The notes beneath the pieces are model-generated. The model did not search any database. It was not told the DNA's origin and saw nothing but the letters and a program-made list of their open reading frames with translations. The position numbers and the translations under genes were made by a program. Shown piece by piece: positions 11,925 to 20,642 of a stretch of DNA of 64,000 nt (position 1 is its first letter; the number at the start of each line of letters is the position of its first letter). The DNA is from Dipteris shenzhenensis (Eukaryota > Polypodiophyta > Polypodiopsida > Gleicheniales). The stretch is from NCBI GenBank assembly GCA_047967505.1, contig CM106538.1; one strand, given 5' to 3'.

Positions 11925-12041
11925 TACTACAAGGCATAGGTCCTTTTCCGATAATAATACCAACCTTTTTTTGACTAAAAAACTTTTTTTTGACGAGCGC
12001 AAAGGTCGTTATTTACGTCACAATAAACATCAAAAAAGAAC

Positions 12042-12124
12042 GGTTGCTATATAAGCATCACTATATAGCGACACTAATAAACGTTGCTGTATAATGACGC
12101 TAGTAAATGTCGCTATATAGCGAC
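12042..12124 (-). repeat. Decayed subterminal palindromes of CACTA copy 2
   Basis: One perfect GTCGCTATATAGCGAC unit remains at 12109-12124. The other units carry C-to-T or G-to-A changes at CpG sites (for example CACTATATAGCGAC and GTTGCTGTATAATGAC), as expected for long-methylated DNA. Confidence 0.75.
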
Positions 12125-12140
12125 AATTAACAAAAGCTTT

Positions 12141-12205
12141 AAAAAACATTAGTGGGGCTAAATAGGGCCACAACAAGCCCTGTTTTACCCCACTAATGTT
12201 TTTTA
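12141..12205. repeat. Hairpin of CACTA copy 2
   Basis: Arms at 12141-12168 and 12177-12205 are complementary with few mismatches around an 8-base loop. It is the counterpart of the hairpin at 754-829, in the same position between gene end and subterminal repeats. Confidence 0.75.
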
Positions 12206-12442
12206 TTTAGTAATTACAAAAGAATGTTGTTTATTATAAAATTTTCCTTGTGGAAAGGGTGATACAAAATCACTCAAATGAACCAAGTAGCAGAAGCATA
12301 TACATGTCGAAGATATACAACATTGTTTGTTACAAAATTACCCTTTCGAAAAGGGTGATACAAAATTGCTCAAACGAGCCGATATACAAAAGCATATATA
12401 TGGCGAAGTATATGCAAACTACTACTTATACTAGTAATACTA

Positions 12443-13197
12443 CTACTCATCCGAATCATCATCGTCCTCCTCATCCTCGTCTTGTTGGCCTAATCCTTGG
12501 CCCTCGTGAGTTGTGTCTGCTCCCTAGCCCTCGTGAGCTTCGCCTGATCCCTGGCCCTCGTCAAAGTTGTGTACGCCTAATCCCTCATCATCACCGCTCA
12601 CCTCCACTAATGGGACGTTCGAGCTTTGATTCTAAGAGTGAAACCATATTAATTGCAAATTAGATTGGAACTTATAGAATAAAACAGTTTAAAAAGTGCA
12701 ATTACAAGTAGGAGTAGACTTATACTGTGCGAGCAACCACCTCAGCCCAATCGACCATCGCTCCCAGTGCCTCCTACTCAATAAACCATGGCTTTGTTCC
12801 TACGCGAAATGTGCAACTCGTCTTTGAATGTGTAGGAAGGCGACCCATCACAACTTGTTGTGGGTCCAATTTACGAAAGTTAGATAAAGTGCATGCAATA
12901 TGTAGTAAAACAAATAGAACAATACATTAAATGAGAAGAAGTAGACTTACCATAGTTGCCTCGAATGCCAACCGTCCGCTTGCACCAAAGTGCGAAGTAC
13001 TTACGGAGTCCATCCATCTCCTCACATCCTTCCTCTGACCCTTGAACTTTTCGAGATGATCCCTGTTCTGCTTCTTGATAAACTTCCAATCAGCTTTGTC
13101 TGCCCAGCTGGGTTTAGCTTTCCCCTTTGCGATGGAAGTATGCAAGGTTGACCTACGATGCTTTAAGATCAAACCCATGCGCTCTTGCATGTTATTC
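12443..13197 (-). pseudogene. CACTA second-gene product (Transposase_24/TNP1-like), copy 2, broken
   Basis: On the minus strand, 13190-12950 encodes a basic segment containing KPSWADKADWKFIKKQNRD and ending TSHFGASGRLAFEAT before a GTAAGT donor. The next exon (about 12865-12725) holds GRLPTHSKT and GTKPWFIE, then an in-frame TAG. The last exon (about 12630-12443) gives an acidic tail ending EEDDDDSDE. Order and sequence match the copy at 1-558. The shape (Trp-rich basic region, then a His-Thr/Ser-Gly-Ala motif) resembles the Transposase_24 family of CACTA elements, an assignment by eye. In-frame stops in the middle and last exons make it a pseudogene. Confidence 0.6.
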
Positions 13198-13350
13198 TCA
13201 TTGAACTCTCAATTTGGGAGGTCAGGGAATTTCTTTTCAACTCATCAATGATTGCCTGCTTCTTTTGGTCCGCGAGTCACTCGCCAGTCAGTAGCTATGT
13301 CACTCCTAAAGTGGTGGCTCATCAACCACCTCATGGTGGCCATCACTGCT

Positions 13351-13607
13351 TGACAAAATATGAAGAGGGGAGAGGAGAAGAGTGGAGATGAGGAGAGAGG
13401 GCACAGCTAGAGAGCACACCACAAATGACTAACTGTACACTAGAATTAGTTGAAAAAATAGAATATATACAAACCCTTTTAGGGTTAGGGTTAGGGGATC
13501 TAACCCTTTCCTTTATAGCACTCTATAAGGTTAGTGCTATGCACATATGATCACGTGATGGTGCTATGCACACATGATCACATGATGTTGAGCGTGAACT
13601 CTCAACA
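13351..13607 (-). repeat. Copia-1 3' LTR
   Basis: The LTR begins TGTTGAGAG and ends TTTTGTCA on the minus strand. It contains a TATATATTC box (about 13461-13469 on the plus strand) and a 27-bp tandem duplication (13534-13560 and 13561-13587). The first copy of that duplication holds a CACGTG G-box. A telomere-like run with TTTAGGG and TTAGGG units lies at 13477-13497. Confidence 0.95.
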
Positions 13608-13618
13608 CCTTCCCTCAA
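13608..13618 (-). other. Copia-1 polypurine tract
   Basis: On the minus strand TTGAGGGAAGG directly precedes the 3' LTR. This is the normal position of the plus-strand primer for reverse transcription. Confidence 0.85.
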
Positions 13619-13695
13619 GATCAACATCATGAAGTAGGCCTTCCCTCAAGATGATGATTCTGGGGAATCGAAGAAGGACTGAGCATTACATTCCA

Positions 13696-16600
13696 TCACA
13701 CCCCTTTAATGGGAATGTCCTTCCTCTGCATCAAACCAAGAGCTAGTCGGTGTTTCTCGAATAGCTCTTTACCGAGTGGTTTGGTAAAGATGTCTGCAAC
13801 ATTTTCTTTGCTATCACAATGCTGCAGTGTGATGTCACCAAGTAACACTCTTTCTCTGATGAAGTGCTCTCTGACATCAATGTGCTTTGTCCTGGAGTGA
13901 TATACTGGATTTTTGGCCAATGCTTGAGCCGATTGATTATCACAGTATATTGTTGTTGGCTTTGACTCATCAAAGTAATCTGTTTCTGACAATAGTCTTC
14001 TGAGCCATATAGCCTCACATGCACCTGTAGTGAGTGCTCTATATTCTGCTTCAGTCGAAGACAAAGAAACAATTGGCTGTTTGTTTGACAACCATGATAT
14101 AGCACCTTGACCAAGGAAAAATGCATATCCCTGTGTCGATCTCCTGGTCTCATGATCTCCAGCATAGTCACTATCACAGTATCCATGCAACCGTGGATGA
14201 CTTCCTCTGTATTCTATCCCAAACTGTCTTGTACCTCTGATGTATCTCAAGACTCTTTTGGCTGCATTCCAGTGAGACTGTTTTGGATTTGCCATAAACT
14301 GTGCTAGTGAGCTTACTGCATAACAAATATCTGGCCGTGTGATTGTCAGATATATAAGAGATCCAATGAGTTGCCTGTAGTATCTGTCATTGAATGTAGG
14401 CTTTTCTGAATCTTTACTAAGTTTCAAACTCTGTTCCATGGGAGTGGCTGCAATCTTGCAATCTGCCATATGAAACTTCTTCAGGAGACTGTCAACATAT
14501 TTGAGCTGACTCATAAATGTGCTATCGGAATCTCTCCAGAACTCAATTCCAAGACAATAGTGCATAAGTCCAAGATCTTTCATGTCGAACTCTGCAGATA
14601 AGTCTTGTTTTAATTTTCTGATGAAGCTATCCTTGCTTCCTGTCACAATCAGATCATCTACGTACAAAAGTGCAATAGTAATATCTTCCCCTTGAACCTT
14701 GTAGTAGAGAGTATGATCTGCATTGGACTTCATGTATCCCAGATCAGTAAAATACTTGTCAATTCTGCTGTACCAACTTCTGGGTGCTTGCTTTAAGCCA
14801 TAGAGACTTTTCTTGAGATGGCAAACCTTGTTCTCCTGTCCTGGTTCAACATAACCGGCTGGTTGTTGCATGTAGACATCCTCGTCTAGATAACCATTGA
14901 GAAATGCATTCTTGACATCGAGCTGATACACATTCCATTTACTGAGTGTCGCGAGTGATATCAAGAACCGTATGGAATCCATCTTTGCTACTGGAGCATA
15001 AGTCTCATCATAATCTTGGCCATATTGTTGTGCAAATCCTTTTGCAACTAATCTGGCTTTGTATCTCTGAATACTGCCATCTGGATTGTACTTGACTTTG
15101 TATACCCATTTGTTGGCTATGGCCTTCTTTCCTGGTGGAAGGTCGCATAATACCCAAGTGTTATTTTTATACAAAGCATCCATTTCTTCATTCATAGCAG
15201 TTTGCCATTCTGGCTTATCTACTGCGTCTTCGAAGTACACTGGCTCTTCTGTAGCCATGATGGTAGTCATAAGAGCATAGTTGGTGGTTTCCACCTGAAT
15301 TGCTTTGCCTTTCTGAGCATATGTCAATCTGGCTGGTGGTCTGCTTTCCCTAGTAGACCGTCTGAGCTGCTGTGGCACTGCTTGGGGTGTTGCTGGCAAT
15401 TCTTGCTCTTCTTCATCAACCTGTTCTGTAGATGACTGTGAAGTCGATGCTTCTATCTCCTGTGTAGGTGAGGTTTTCCATTCTAATTCCTCATCGAAGA
15501 TCACATCTCTGGAGATAATGACTTTGCGGTTGATGGGATCATACAATTTGTATGCTTTGCTTTCTTCACTGTAGCCAACCATGATGCATTTGCGTGATTT
15601 CGCATCCAATTTCCTGCGATGATCATCATGTATGTGGGCATATGCTATGCAACCAAATATGCGGAGATGCCCAATGCGTGGCTTGTGTCCAGTGAATGCT
15701 TCATAAGGAGTCATACCTTGTATCGGTTCGGTAGGAAGCCGATTAAGCAAGTAGTTAGCTGTAGCTATTGCTTCTGCCCAATACTGATTTGGAAGATGCT
15801 TTTCACTAAGCATTGCTCTAGCACTGTCTGCTAAAGTCCCATTCTTCCTTTCAGCTATTGCATTTTGCTGAGGAGTATCTGCACATGTGAATTGTCTTCG
15901 AATGCCGTGAGTTTTGCAAAAGTTCATGAAGGCTGAAGACATGTATTCACCTCCTCTGTCTGATCTCATGACCTTGATTTTTCTACCTGTTTGGTTTTCT
16001 ACCATGGCTTTAAATTCTTGAAATCTGGCAAACACTTCAGATTTCTCTTTCAGAAAGTAGACCCAACAATATCTACTGTAGTCGTCGATGAAGGTCAAGT
16101 AATAAAGTGAACCATTGATGCTGCGGGTCTGGGCATAACCCCATACATCTGTATGAATTAAATCAAGAATACCTCGTGCACGAGAAGTACTTCTGACAAA
16201 GTTGGTTCGCTTTTGTTTGCCGAAGCAGCATGCTTCACAAACCTTTCCAAGAAACTGTAGCTTCGGAATCCCAATTGCCATATTTTGATTCCTGAGATCT
16301 AATAAGTACTTGAAGTTGACATGACCATATCTCTTGTGCCATTTTGCAGATAGTGGCATCTGTTGCATTTGAGCTGACATGGCATGCTTATCTGGTACTG
16401 TAGCTAGCATCCTGTATAAGCGTCCTTCCTTGACACCTTTTGCTACTAGCTGACCTCTTTTGGATTTGTCTCTGATAGTGCATTCATCACCGTCGAAGAT
16501 GACTTTGTAGTTGTGTTCCGTCATTTGACCTACTGACAAAAGGTTCTTGCTGAGCTTCGGAACATAGAGCACATCTTTGACTAATCCTTTTGTACCAGTG

Positions 16601-16866
16601 AAATTGTTCATAGGGATAACACCTGTCCCTTGAACCGGATTCGGTGTATTGTCTGCTGTGTAGATGACATTCTTTTGACCTTCTAATGGCTTCATTTCTG
16701 TGAACCATTCCTGATGATTTGTCATATGAGATGATGCACCGCTGTCGATGTACCAAGGATCCTGTTCCACTTGGTCGACTTGATAGCTGAAATCCTCTTT
16801 GGGATTGAAATCAGTGTCTAGGTGCATTGTATCAGTCTGATGCAATTCCTCACTTGCAAGAAACAT
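13696..16866 (-). CDS. Copia-1 Pol: protease, integrase, reverse transcriptase, RNase H
   Basis: The open reading frame has 1,056 codons without a stop. In order: aspartic protease DSGA (residues 41-44); the pre-integrase zinc region (HKRYGHVNF, CEACCFGKQKR); integrase DDE residues in DLIHTDVWG, RSDRGGEYM and NAIAERKNG; the Copia-type reverse transcriptase with YVDD at 735-738; and RNase H (YCDSDYAGD, STEAEYRA, YCDNQSAQA), ending in the usual ADIFTKPL block. These parts make and integrate the cDNA. The frame is open upstream of the ATG to about 16965, just after a TGA at 16966-16968, and overlaps the gag frame by about 148 nt. Pol is in the -1 frame relative to gag, so a lone Pol start or a frameshift would be needed for expression. 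Confidence 0.95.
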   Translation of the reverse strand: MFLASEELHQTDTMHLDTDFNPKEDFSYQVDQVEQDPWYIDSGASSHMTNHQEWFTEMKPLEGQKNVIYTADNTPNPVQGTGVIPMNNFTGTKGLVKDVLYVPKLSKNLLSVGQMTEHNYKVIFDGDECTIRDKSKRGQLVAKGVKEGRLYRMLATVPDKHAMSAQMQQMPLSAKWHKRYGHVNFKYLLDLRNQNMAIGIPKLQFLGKVCEACCFGKQKRTNFVRSTSRARGILDLIHTDVWGYAQTRSINGSLYYLTFIDDYSRYCWVYFLKEKSEVFARFQEFKAMVENQTGRKIKVMRSDRGGEYMSSAFMNFCKTHGIRRQFTCADTPQQNAIAERKNGTLADSARAMLSEKHLPNQYWAEAIATANYLLNRLPTEPIQGMTPYEAFTGHKPRIGHLRIFGCIAYAHIHDDHRRKLDAKSRKCIMVGYSEESKAYKLYDPINRKVIISRDVIFDEELEWKTSPTQEIEASTSQSSTEQVDEEEQELPATPQAVPQQLRRSTRESRPPARLTYAQKGKAIQVETTNYALMTTIMATEEPVYFEDAVDKPEWQTAMNEEMDALYKNNTWVLCDLPPGKKAIANKWVYKVKYNPDGSIQRYKARLVAKGFAQQYGQDYDETYAPVAKMDSIRFLISLATLSKWNVYQLDVKNAFLNGYLDEDVYMQQPAGYVEPGQENKVCHLKKSLYGLKQAPRSWYSRIDKYFTDLGYMKSNADHTLYYKVQGEDITIALLYVDDLIVTGSKDSFIRKLKQDLSAEFDMKDLGLMHYCLGIEFWRDSDSTFMSQLKYVDSLLKKFHMADCKIAATPMEQSLKLSKDSEKPTFNDRYYRQLIGSLIYLTITRPDICYAVSSLAQFMANPKQSHWNAAKRVLRYIRGTRQFGIEYRGSHPRLHGYCDSDYAGDHETRRSTQGYAFFLGQGAISWLSNKQPIVSLSSTEAEYRALTTGACEAIWLRRLLSETDYFDESKPTTIYCDNQSAQALAKNPVYHSRTKHIDVREHFIRERVLLGDITLQHCDSKENVADIFTKPLGKELFEKHRLALGLMQRKDIPIKGV

Positions 16867-16939
16867 ATTTCCATGTTCATTTGCAAAATGACTGTGACTA
16901 GAATGTCCACCACGATGATTTCCTCTTCCTCGGGAATTC

Positions 16940-17960
16940 CCTCGCTGCTGGATTGACCGCCTTGGTCATACTGCTTCTTGCGGCAATCTCTTTCATAGTG
17001 TCCGAACTTGTGACAATAGTTGCATTGAATGTTTGACACATTGGTGGATGCATTCCCTCGTCCTTGGAATCTTCCTCGGTTGGAATGATTTCCTCTTTGC
17101 TGATTTTGATGTTGCTGAGGATGCTGCTGATGCTGATGCTGATTCTGATTTTAATTTTGTTGATGATGATGACCACTTTTCTGATATGATCTACCTCTGT
17201 TTCTGCCTTTGCCTCTGCTTCTGTCTGAAGCTGTGAATGCCTGATCATTAGAATGACCTTTACGTGCTTGAATGGCCTGAGTCCTGAGTTCTTCACCAAG
17301 TAGAACTGACTGAAGTTCTTCAAGTGTTGGAATTTGCCGTTGGATGGCAATACTCTGGACCAGATTCTCATATCCTTCTCCTAGTCCATTTAGGATTACT
17401 TGAACCATTTCTGCGGGATTCATAGTCTCTCCTGCTACTGCAAGTTGATTGTTGTAGTCTTTGATGCGGAGTACATAAGCATGACCGGTTTCACTGCTGT
17501 TGCGGAAACTCTGGTTGATCTGGTTTCTCAGGGTGAGAATCCTGGATGTGTTCTTGGACTCGTAGAGAGCTGCGAACATATCCCATGCTTCTTTTGATGT
17601 CTTGACTGTGTTGAGCTGTCCTAGCATGACATCTTGCACATTCTGCTTGATCAGGTGATAGGCATACTTGTCTTTCTTATCCCATTCTGCTTGAGCTCGG
17701 GCAATGGCAGGATCTGCTACTGGTGTGGAAACTGTTTGTGTAGATGTAGATCCCGATGTAGATCCCGTTGCTGGTGCTGTGACAACAGATGGAGTAGAGC
17801 TACTGGTGGCTGGATCGGCCAATGGTCTAGGTATGGATCCATCGACATACTCCCATTTGTCCTGAAGCACAAGAATGGTCTCCATTCGGTATTTCCATGT
17901 ACCGTAATTGGAGTTGTCTAACTTAGCAGATGCCTCCAGATTGAGGTTGCTAGTCGACAT
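16940..17960 (-). pseudogene. Copia-1 Gag, interrupted by a stop and a frameshift
   Basis: Gag starts at the ATG at 17960 (MSTSNLNLEASAKLDNSNYG). It carries the UBN2-type capsid region common in Copia and runs 269 codons to a TAA at 17151-17153 inside a Gln/Asn/His-rich run. The same frame then continues through a CCHC zinc knuckle (CNYCHKFGHYERDC, 16983-17024) to an Arg/Gly-rich tail. There, between about 16940 and 16965, the sense reading passes to the pol frame. Most plant Copia elements use one gag-pol frame, so the stop and the shift look like mutations. The TAA probably replaces a Gln codon and the shift fits a one-base deletion. Gag normally forms the virus-like particle. Confidence 0.88.
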
Positions 17961-18090
17961 GGTGCAAACAATGTACTCAAAAGTGTCCTGAAAAAACTCT
18001 GTATGAATCAACTGCAAATACACTGAAGATGCCAAGTGAAATCTCTGTACCGTCGGTGAAGATAGAACTGCAGTAAATAAGATCTGACCT

Positions 18091-18760
18091 GTGTTACAAG
18101 GCTTGTGGCAATGATGCCGGGAATAGCCAAGAGGCTTTACAAGGCTGAAAAATGATGTGCACGATGCCGTGAGATAGCCAAATAGGCTTTACAATGGTGG
18201 CATGTGTGTGTGAAATCAAGTGCTATCTGCCCACTGAATCAATCTGCAATGCCTCTGAACTCTGAAGTCTGCTCACTGAACTGATGAACGTAAGGTTTCA
18301 GGTAATGTAATGATGTGAAATCGGATGTGAGCGTATGGACTGACTCCGAGTAGGTACTAGTCGAGAATTTCGGGCATGGCTTAGATTGGCAACTTGGGGA
18401 ATTCAAAGCGTCCCCTCTATGGCGATCTAGTCTACTCTGATCTAGATCTAAACCAACCGTCGATCGATGAAAGAGCAGCAAATAATTCCTTTTCCTTTGT
18501 TCTTTTTAAGTGCTGGGTCAGATGCGTCGATGTAGAGGCAAATGTGCGTGAAGGAAGTGGTTTTGTCGGTGAGGCTCAAATGTGAGTGTAACTTGCGCCG
18601 AAATGTGCGCGTGATGTAACGAGCGCGTAGAGCACAAAAAATCGAGCGACTTTCCTTTTTGGAGCACCCTCAAATTCTTCCTGGATCAAGAGATATGACT
18701 TGATCTAGGTGGAGGGGCAAAAGGAGTGCAAACGGTGCTCAATGATGATGTGTCACTGTG
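18091..18760 (-). other. Copia-1 leader, part next to gag
   Basis: This is untranslated leader with short imperfect repeats (GCCAAGAGGCTTTACAA-like units at 18130 and 18178). No open reading frame of note was recognised. Confidence 0.5.
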
Positions 18761-18967
18761 AGTCACATGCAGTGATGATGTGGCACTGTGCTTAGCAAGA
18801 GGTGTGCCAGTGAAGCTCTGTGCTGAGGTGGCAGGAGTGTGCACATGCAGTGTGTGCACAGTGTGCCTGGCAAGGGACTGTGCCTGCAGAGGGTCAGTGC
18901 TGGCTGGACTGCTGAGGTGGCACAGATGATGTCAGCAGGGTGACATGGCACTGATGACATGGCCTGA

Positions 18968-19119
18968 TGACGTGGCAGTGCTGACGTGGCAGATGACGTG
19001 GCAGTGCTGACGTGGTAGATGACGTGGCAGTGCTGACGTGGCAGATGACATGGCAGTGTTGACATGGCAGATGACATGGCAGTGCTGATGTGGCAGATGA
19101 TGTGGCAGTGCTGATGTGG
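18968..19119 (-). repeat. Array of 12 ACGT-type boxes in the Copia-1 leader
   Basis: TGACGTGG boxes start at 18968, 18982, 18994, 19008, 19020 and 19034. Three TGACATGG boxes follow at 19046, 19060 and 19072, then three TGATGTGG boxes at 19086, 19098 and 19112. Spacing alternates 14 and 12 bp, a 26-bp dimeric unit. TGACGTGGC is a typical plant bZIP site (C/G-box hybrid, ABRE-like). Two further CACGTG G-boxes lie nearby at 19180-19185 and 19246-19251, each inside a repeated GGATAAGTGCCACGTGTCA. Regulation by bZIP factors is an inference. Confidence 0.85.
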
Positions 19120-19268
19120 CAGTGATGATGTGTCACTGATGACGTGTCAGATAAGATGATGTGGCAAATGGATAAGTGCCACGTGTCAGTTGATTGACCA
19201 CACCTCTGTGTGGTGACCCTTGTGATAGGGTGAGTGGATAAGTGCCACGTGTCAAAAGGAGGACGATC

Positions 19269-19305
19269 GAAATCTTTGAGATTCTGACGGAATCTCAAAG
19301 ATTTC
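19269..19305. repeat. Perfect 16-bp hairpin in the Copia-1 leader
   Basis: GAAATCTTTGAGATTC at 19269-19284 and its exact complement at 19290-19305 flank the loop TGACG. It lies between the box array and the captured PPR fragment and may mark a recombination or template-switch junction. Confidence 0.9.
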
Positions 19306-19312
19306 GTCTTCT

Positions 19313-19500
19313 TCGATCAACTGGGTCCAGAGACAGACGTTGATACCTATGCCTCGCTGTTGACGCGTTGTACCAGTGCCAAGAACCTGTCGCTGGGTGA
19401 AAGTGTGCATGTACACATGAGCAGGCGCGGATATGCGAGCGACAGATTTCTTAGTAACCTGCTTATTCAAATGTACAATAGGTGTGGGCGGAACGAGCTT
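19313..19500 (+). pseudogene. Captured PPR-gene fragment, antisense in the Copia-1 leader
   Basis: The plus-strand frame reads VDTYASLLTRCTSAKNLSLG, then GESVHVHMSRRGYASDRFLS and NLLIQMYNRCG. This is the repeat opening typical of plant organellar pentatricopeptide repeat proteins (PLS class), which bind organelle RNA and often direct editing. Only about one and a half repeats are present; the frame then turns to unrelated Arg/Ala-rich sequence and stops at about 19548. It runs opposite to the retrotransposon genes and lies within the LTR boundaries, so it was carried in by the element or inserted into its ancestor. It is not a functional gene. Confidence 0.8.
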
Positions 19501-19572
19501 GTTGCGAGGCGTGAAGCTCCGGCCGCGCGGCGTGCGCTGCCGAAGTAGTCGTTGGAGTCATTTGCTTTGGAG

Positions 19573-19740
19573 ATGGCAGACCGTTGGAGCAGCCGTGCGA
19601 TGGCGAAGGCTGTAGAGAGCTTCTCCCATGAGCTGGAGCTGTGGAAGAAAGACGCGCAGATAGAAAATTTGAAGGACACTAAGCAGAGGCTGGTGGCGAA
19701 AAATGAGAAGATGGAGAGGAAGCTCAGGAAATTGGAGAGG
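19573..19740 (+). pseudogene. Coiled-coil coding fragment in the Copia-1 leader
   Basis: An ATG at 19573 opens a charged helical segment (MADRWSSRAMAKAVESFSHE, then KDTKQRLVAKNEKMERKLRK). I do not recognise the family. It overlaps the start of the patellin-like frame (19707) in another frame, so the junction between two captured pieces, or a frameshift inside one, lies near 19710-19740. Confidence 0.4.
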
Positions 19741-20084
19741 AGCACTATGACGAGACTCCCACGGACACGGATGGTGCACCCACTGAGACTCCTTCTTTCA
19801 AAGAAGAAAGCTACAACGTCGCAGATCTGAAAGAGTCCGAGAAGAAGGCGCTCGAAGCATTCAGGCTGAAAGTCGAAGAAGCGATAAAGAGCAAATCTTT
19901 GCTCAAAAAGAAGAAATCGGAGTCGAAGAAAGAGGCGGCAGCAGCAGCGCCGGAGGACCCCCCGACGGAGACCGAAGCAGTTAAGGCTGAAGAGGTGACC
20001 GAAGCTGCTGCCGCAGAAAAAGAAGTGGTGGAGGTTACGACCACCACAACGAGGGAGGCAAAGGGTAGAGAGTTGCAGAAATTC
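19707..20084 (+). pseudogene. Captured patellin-like (Sec14/GOLD) N-terminal fragment
   Basis: The plus-strand frame has an acidic opening (GEEAQEIGEEHYDETPTDTD). It is followed by EESYNVADLKESEKKAL and EAFRLKVEEAIKSKSLL, then a Lys-rich and Ala/Glu-rich low-complexity stretch. The SFKEES-x5-L-x-ESEKKAL block is the conserved segment just before the CRAL-TRIO N-terminal helix of plant patellins, membrane-trafficking and cell-plate proteins that bind phosphoinositides. The Sec14 and GOLD domains are absent, so this is only an exon-sized piece. It is antisense to Copia-1. Patellin is recognised from this motif alone. Confidence 0.7.
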
Positions 20085-20368
20085 TCGTCTCTCTTTCTCT
20101 CAAAAACAGTAGAGCTTCAGACTCTCTCTCTCAAACAATAGGATCTCTCACACTATGAAGAACCACTCATTCTCCCGGAAGAATGAACGGAATAGAGAAT
20201 CAAATGAATCTCTCAATGAAACTCTCAAGAACAAATGATGGAAATTTCTTTTCGATGGACGAAATTTTCTCTCAATGGAAGAGAATGGAACACTCAATCT
20301 CTCTCGATCTCTCAATCTCTCAATCACTCTCACAAGAAGGATGGCACCTCAACGGAAGGCAGAACCAA

Positions 20369-20380
20369 GCTCTGATACCA
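20369..20380 (-). other. Copia-1 primer-binding site
   Basis: TGGTATCAGAGC on the minus strand directly abuts the 5' LTR. It is complementary to the 3' end of plant initiator Met-tRNA, the standard Copia primer. Confidence 0.95.
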
Positions 20381-20637
20381 TGACAAAATATGAAGAGGGG
20401 AGAGGAGAAGAGTGGAGATGAGGAGAGAGGGCACAGCTAGAGAGCACACCACAAATGACTAACTGTACACTAGAATTAGTTGAAAAAATAGAATATATAC
20501 AAACCCTTTTAGGGTTAGGGTTAGGGGATCTAACCCTTTCCTTTATAGCACTCTATAAGGTTAGTGCTATGCACATATGATCACGTGATGGTGCTATGCA
20601 CACATGATCACATGATGTTGAGCGTGAACTCTCAACA
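20381..20637 (-). repeat. Copia-1 5' LTR
   Basis: It appears identical over 257 bp to the 3' LTR at 13351-13607, with the same TATA box, 27-bp duplication and telomere-like run. It should drive transcription toward lower coordinates. Followed by CTGCT, the target duplication. Confidence 0.95.
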
Positions 20638-20642
20638 CTGCT

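Larger units (their letters stand above)
13351..20637 (-). mobile_element. Copia-1: young full-length Ty1/Copia LTR retrotransposon
   Basis: The element is 7,287 bp on the minus strand. It is bounded by two 257-bp LTRs (13351-13607 and 20381-20637) that I read as identical, each running TG to CA. It is flanked by the 5-bp target duplication CTGCT (13346-13350 and 20638-20642). A primer-binding site matching plant initiator Met-tRNA lies next to the 5' LTR, and a polypurine tract next to the 3' LTR. The order is gag, protease, integrase, reverse transcriptase, RNase H, as in Copia. It sits inside CACTA copy 2. Unusual features are the 2.4-kb leader with captured gene pieces and a box array, and gag lesions despite the matching LTRs. 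Confidence 0.97.

Noticed and set aside
13743-14186. 147-codon frame inside Copia-1 RNase H on the same strand
   Set aside because: It is an overlapping out-of-frame shadow of the intact Pol reading frame.
16898-17371. 157-codon frame overlapping Copia-1 gag
   Set aside because: It is out of frame with the zinc knuckle and capsid; low-complexity Ile/Lys/Ser output of the gag Gln-rich repeat.
18968-19119. Array considered as a CRISPR-like repeat/spacer structure
   Set aside because: The spacing is 4-6 bases between 8-base boxes and the spacers are themselves repeated; the context is a plant retrotransposon.
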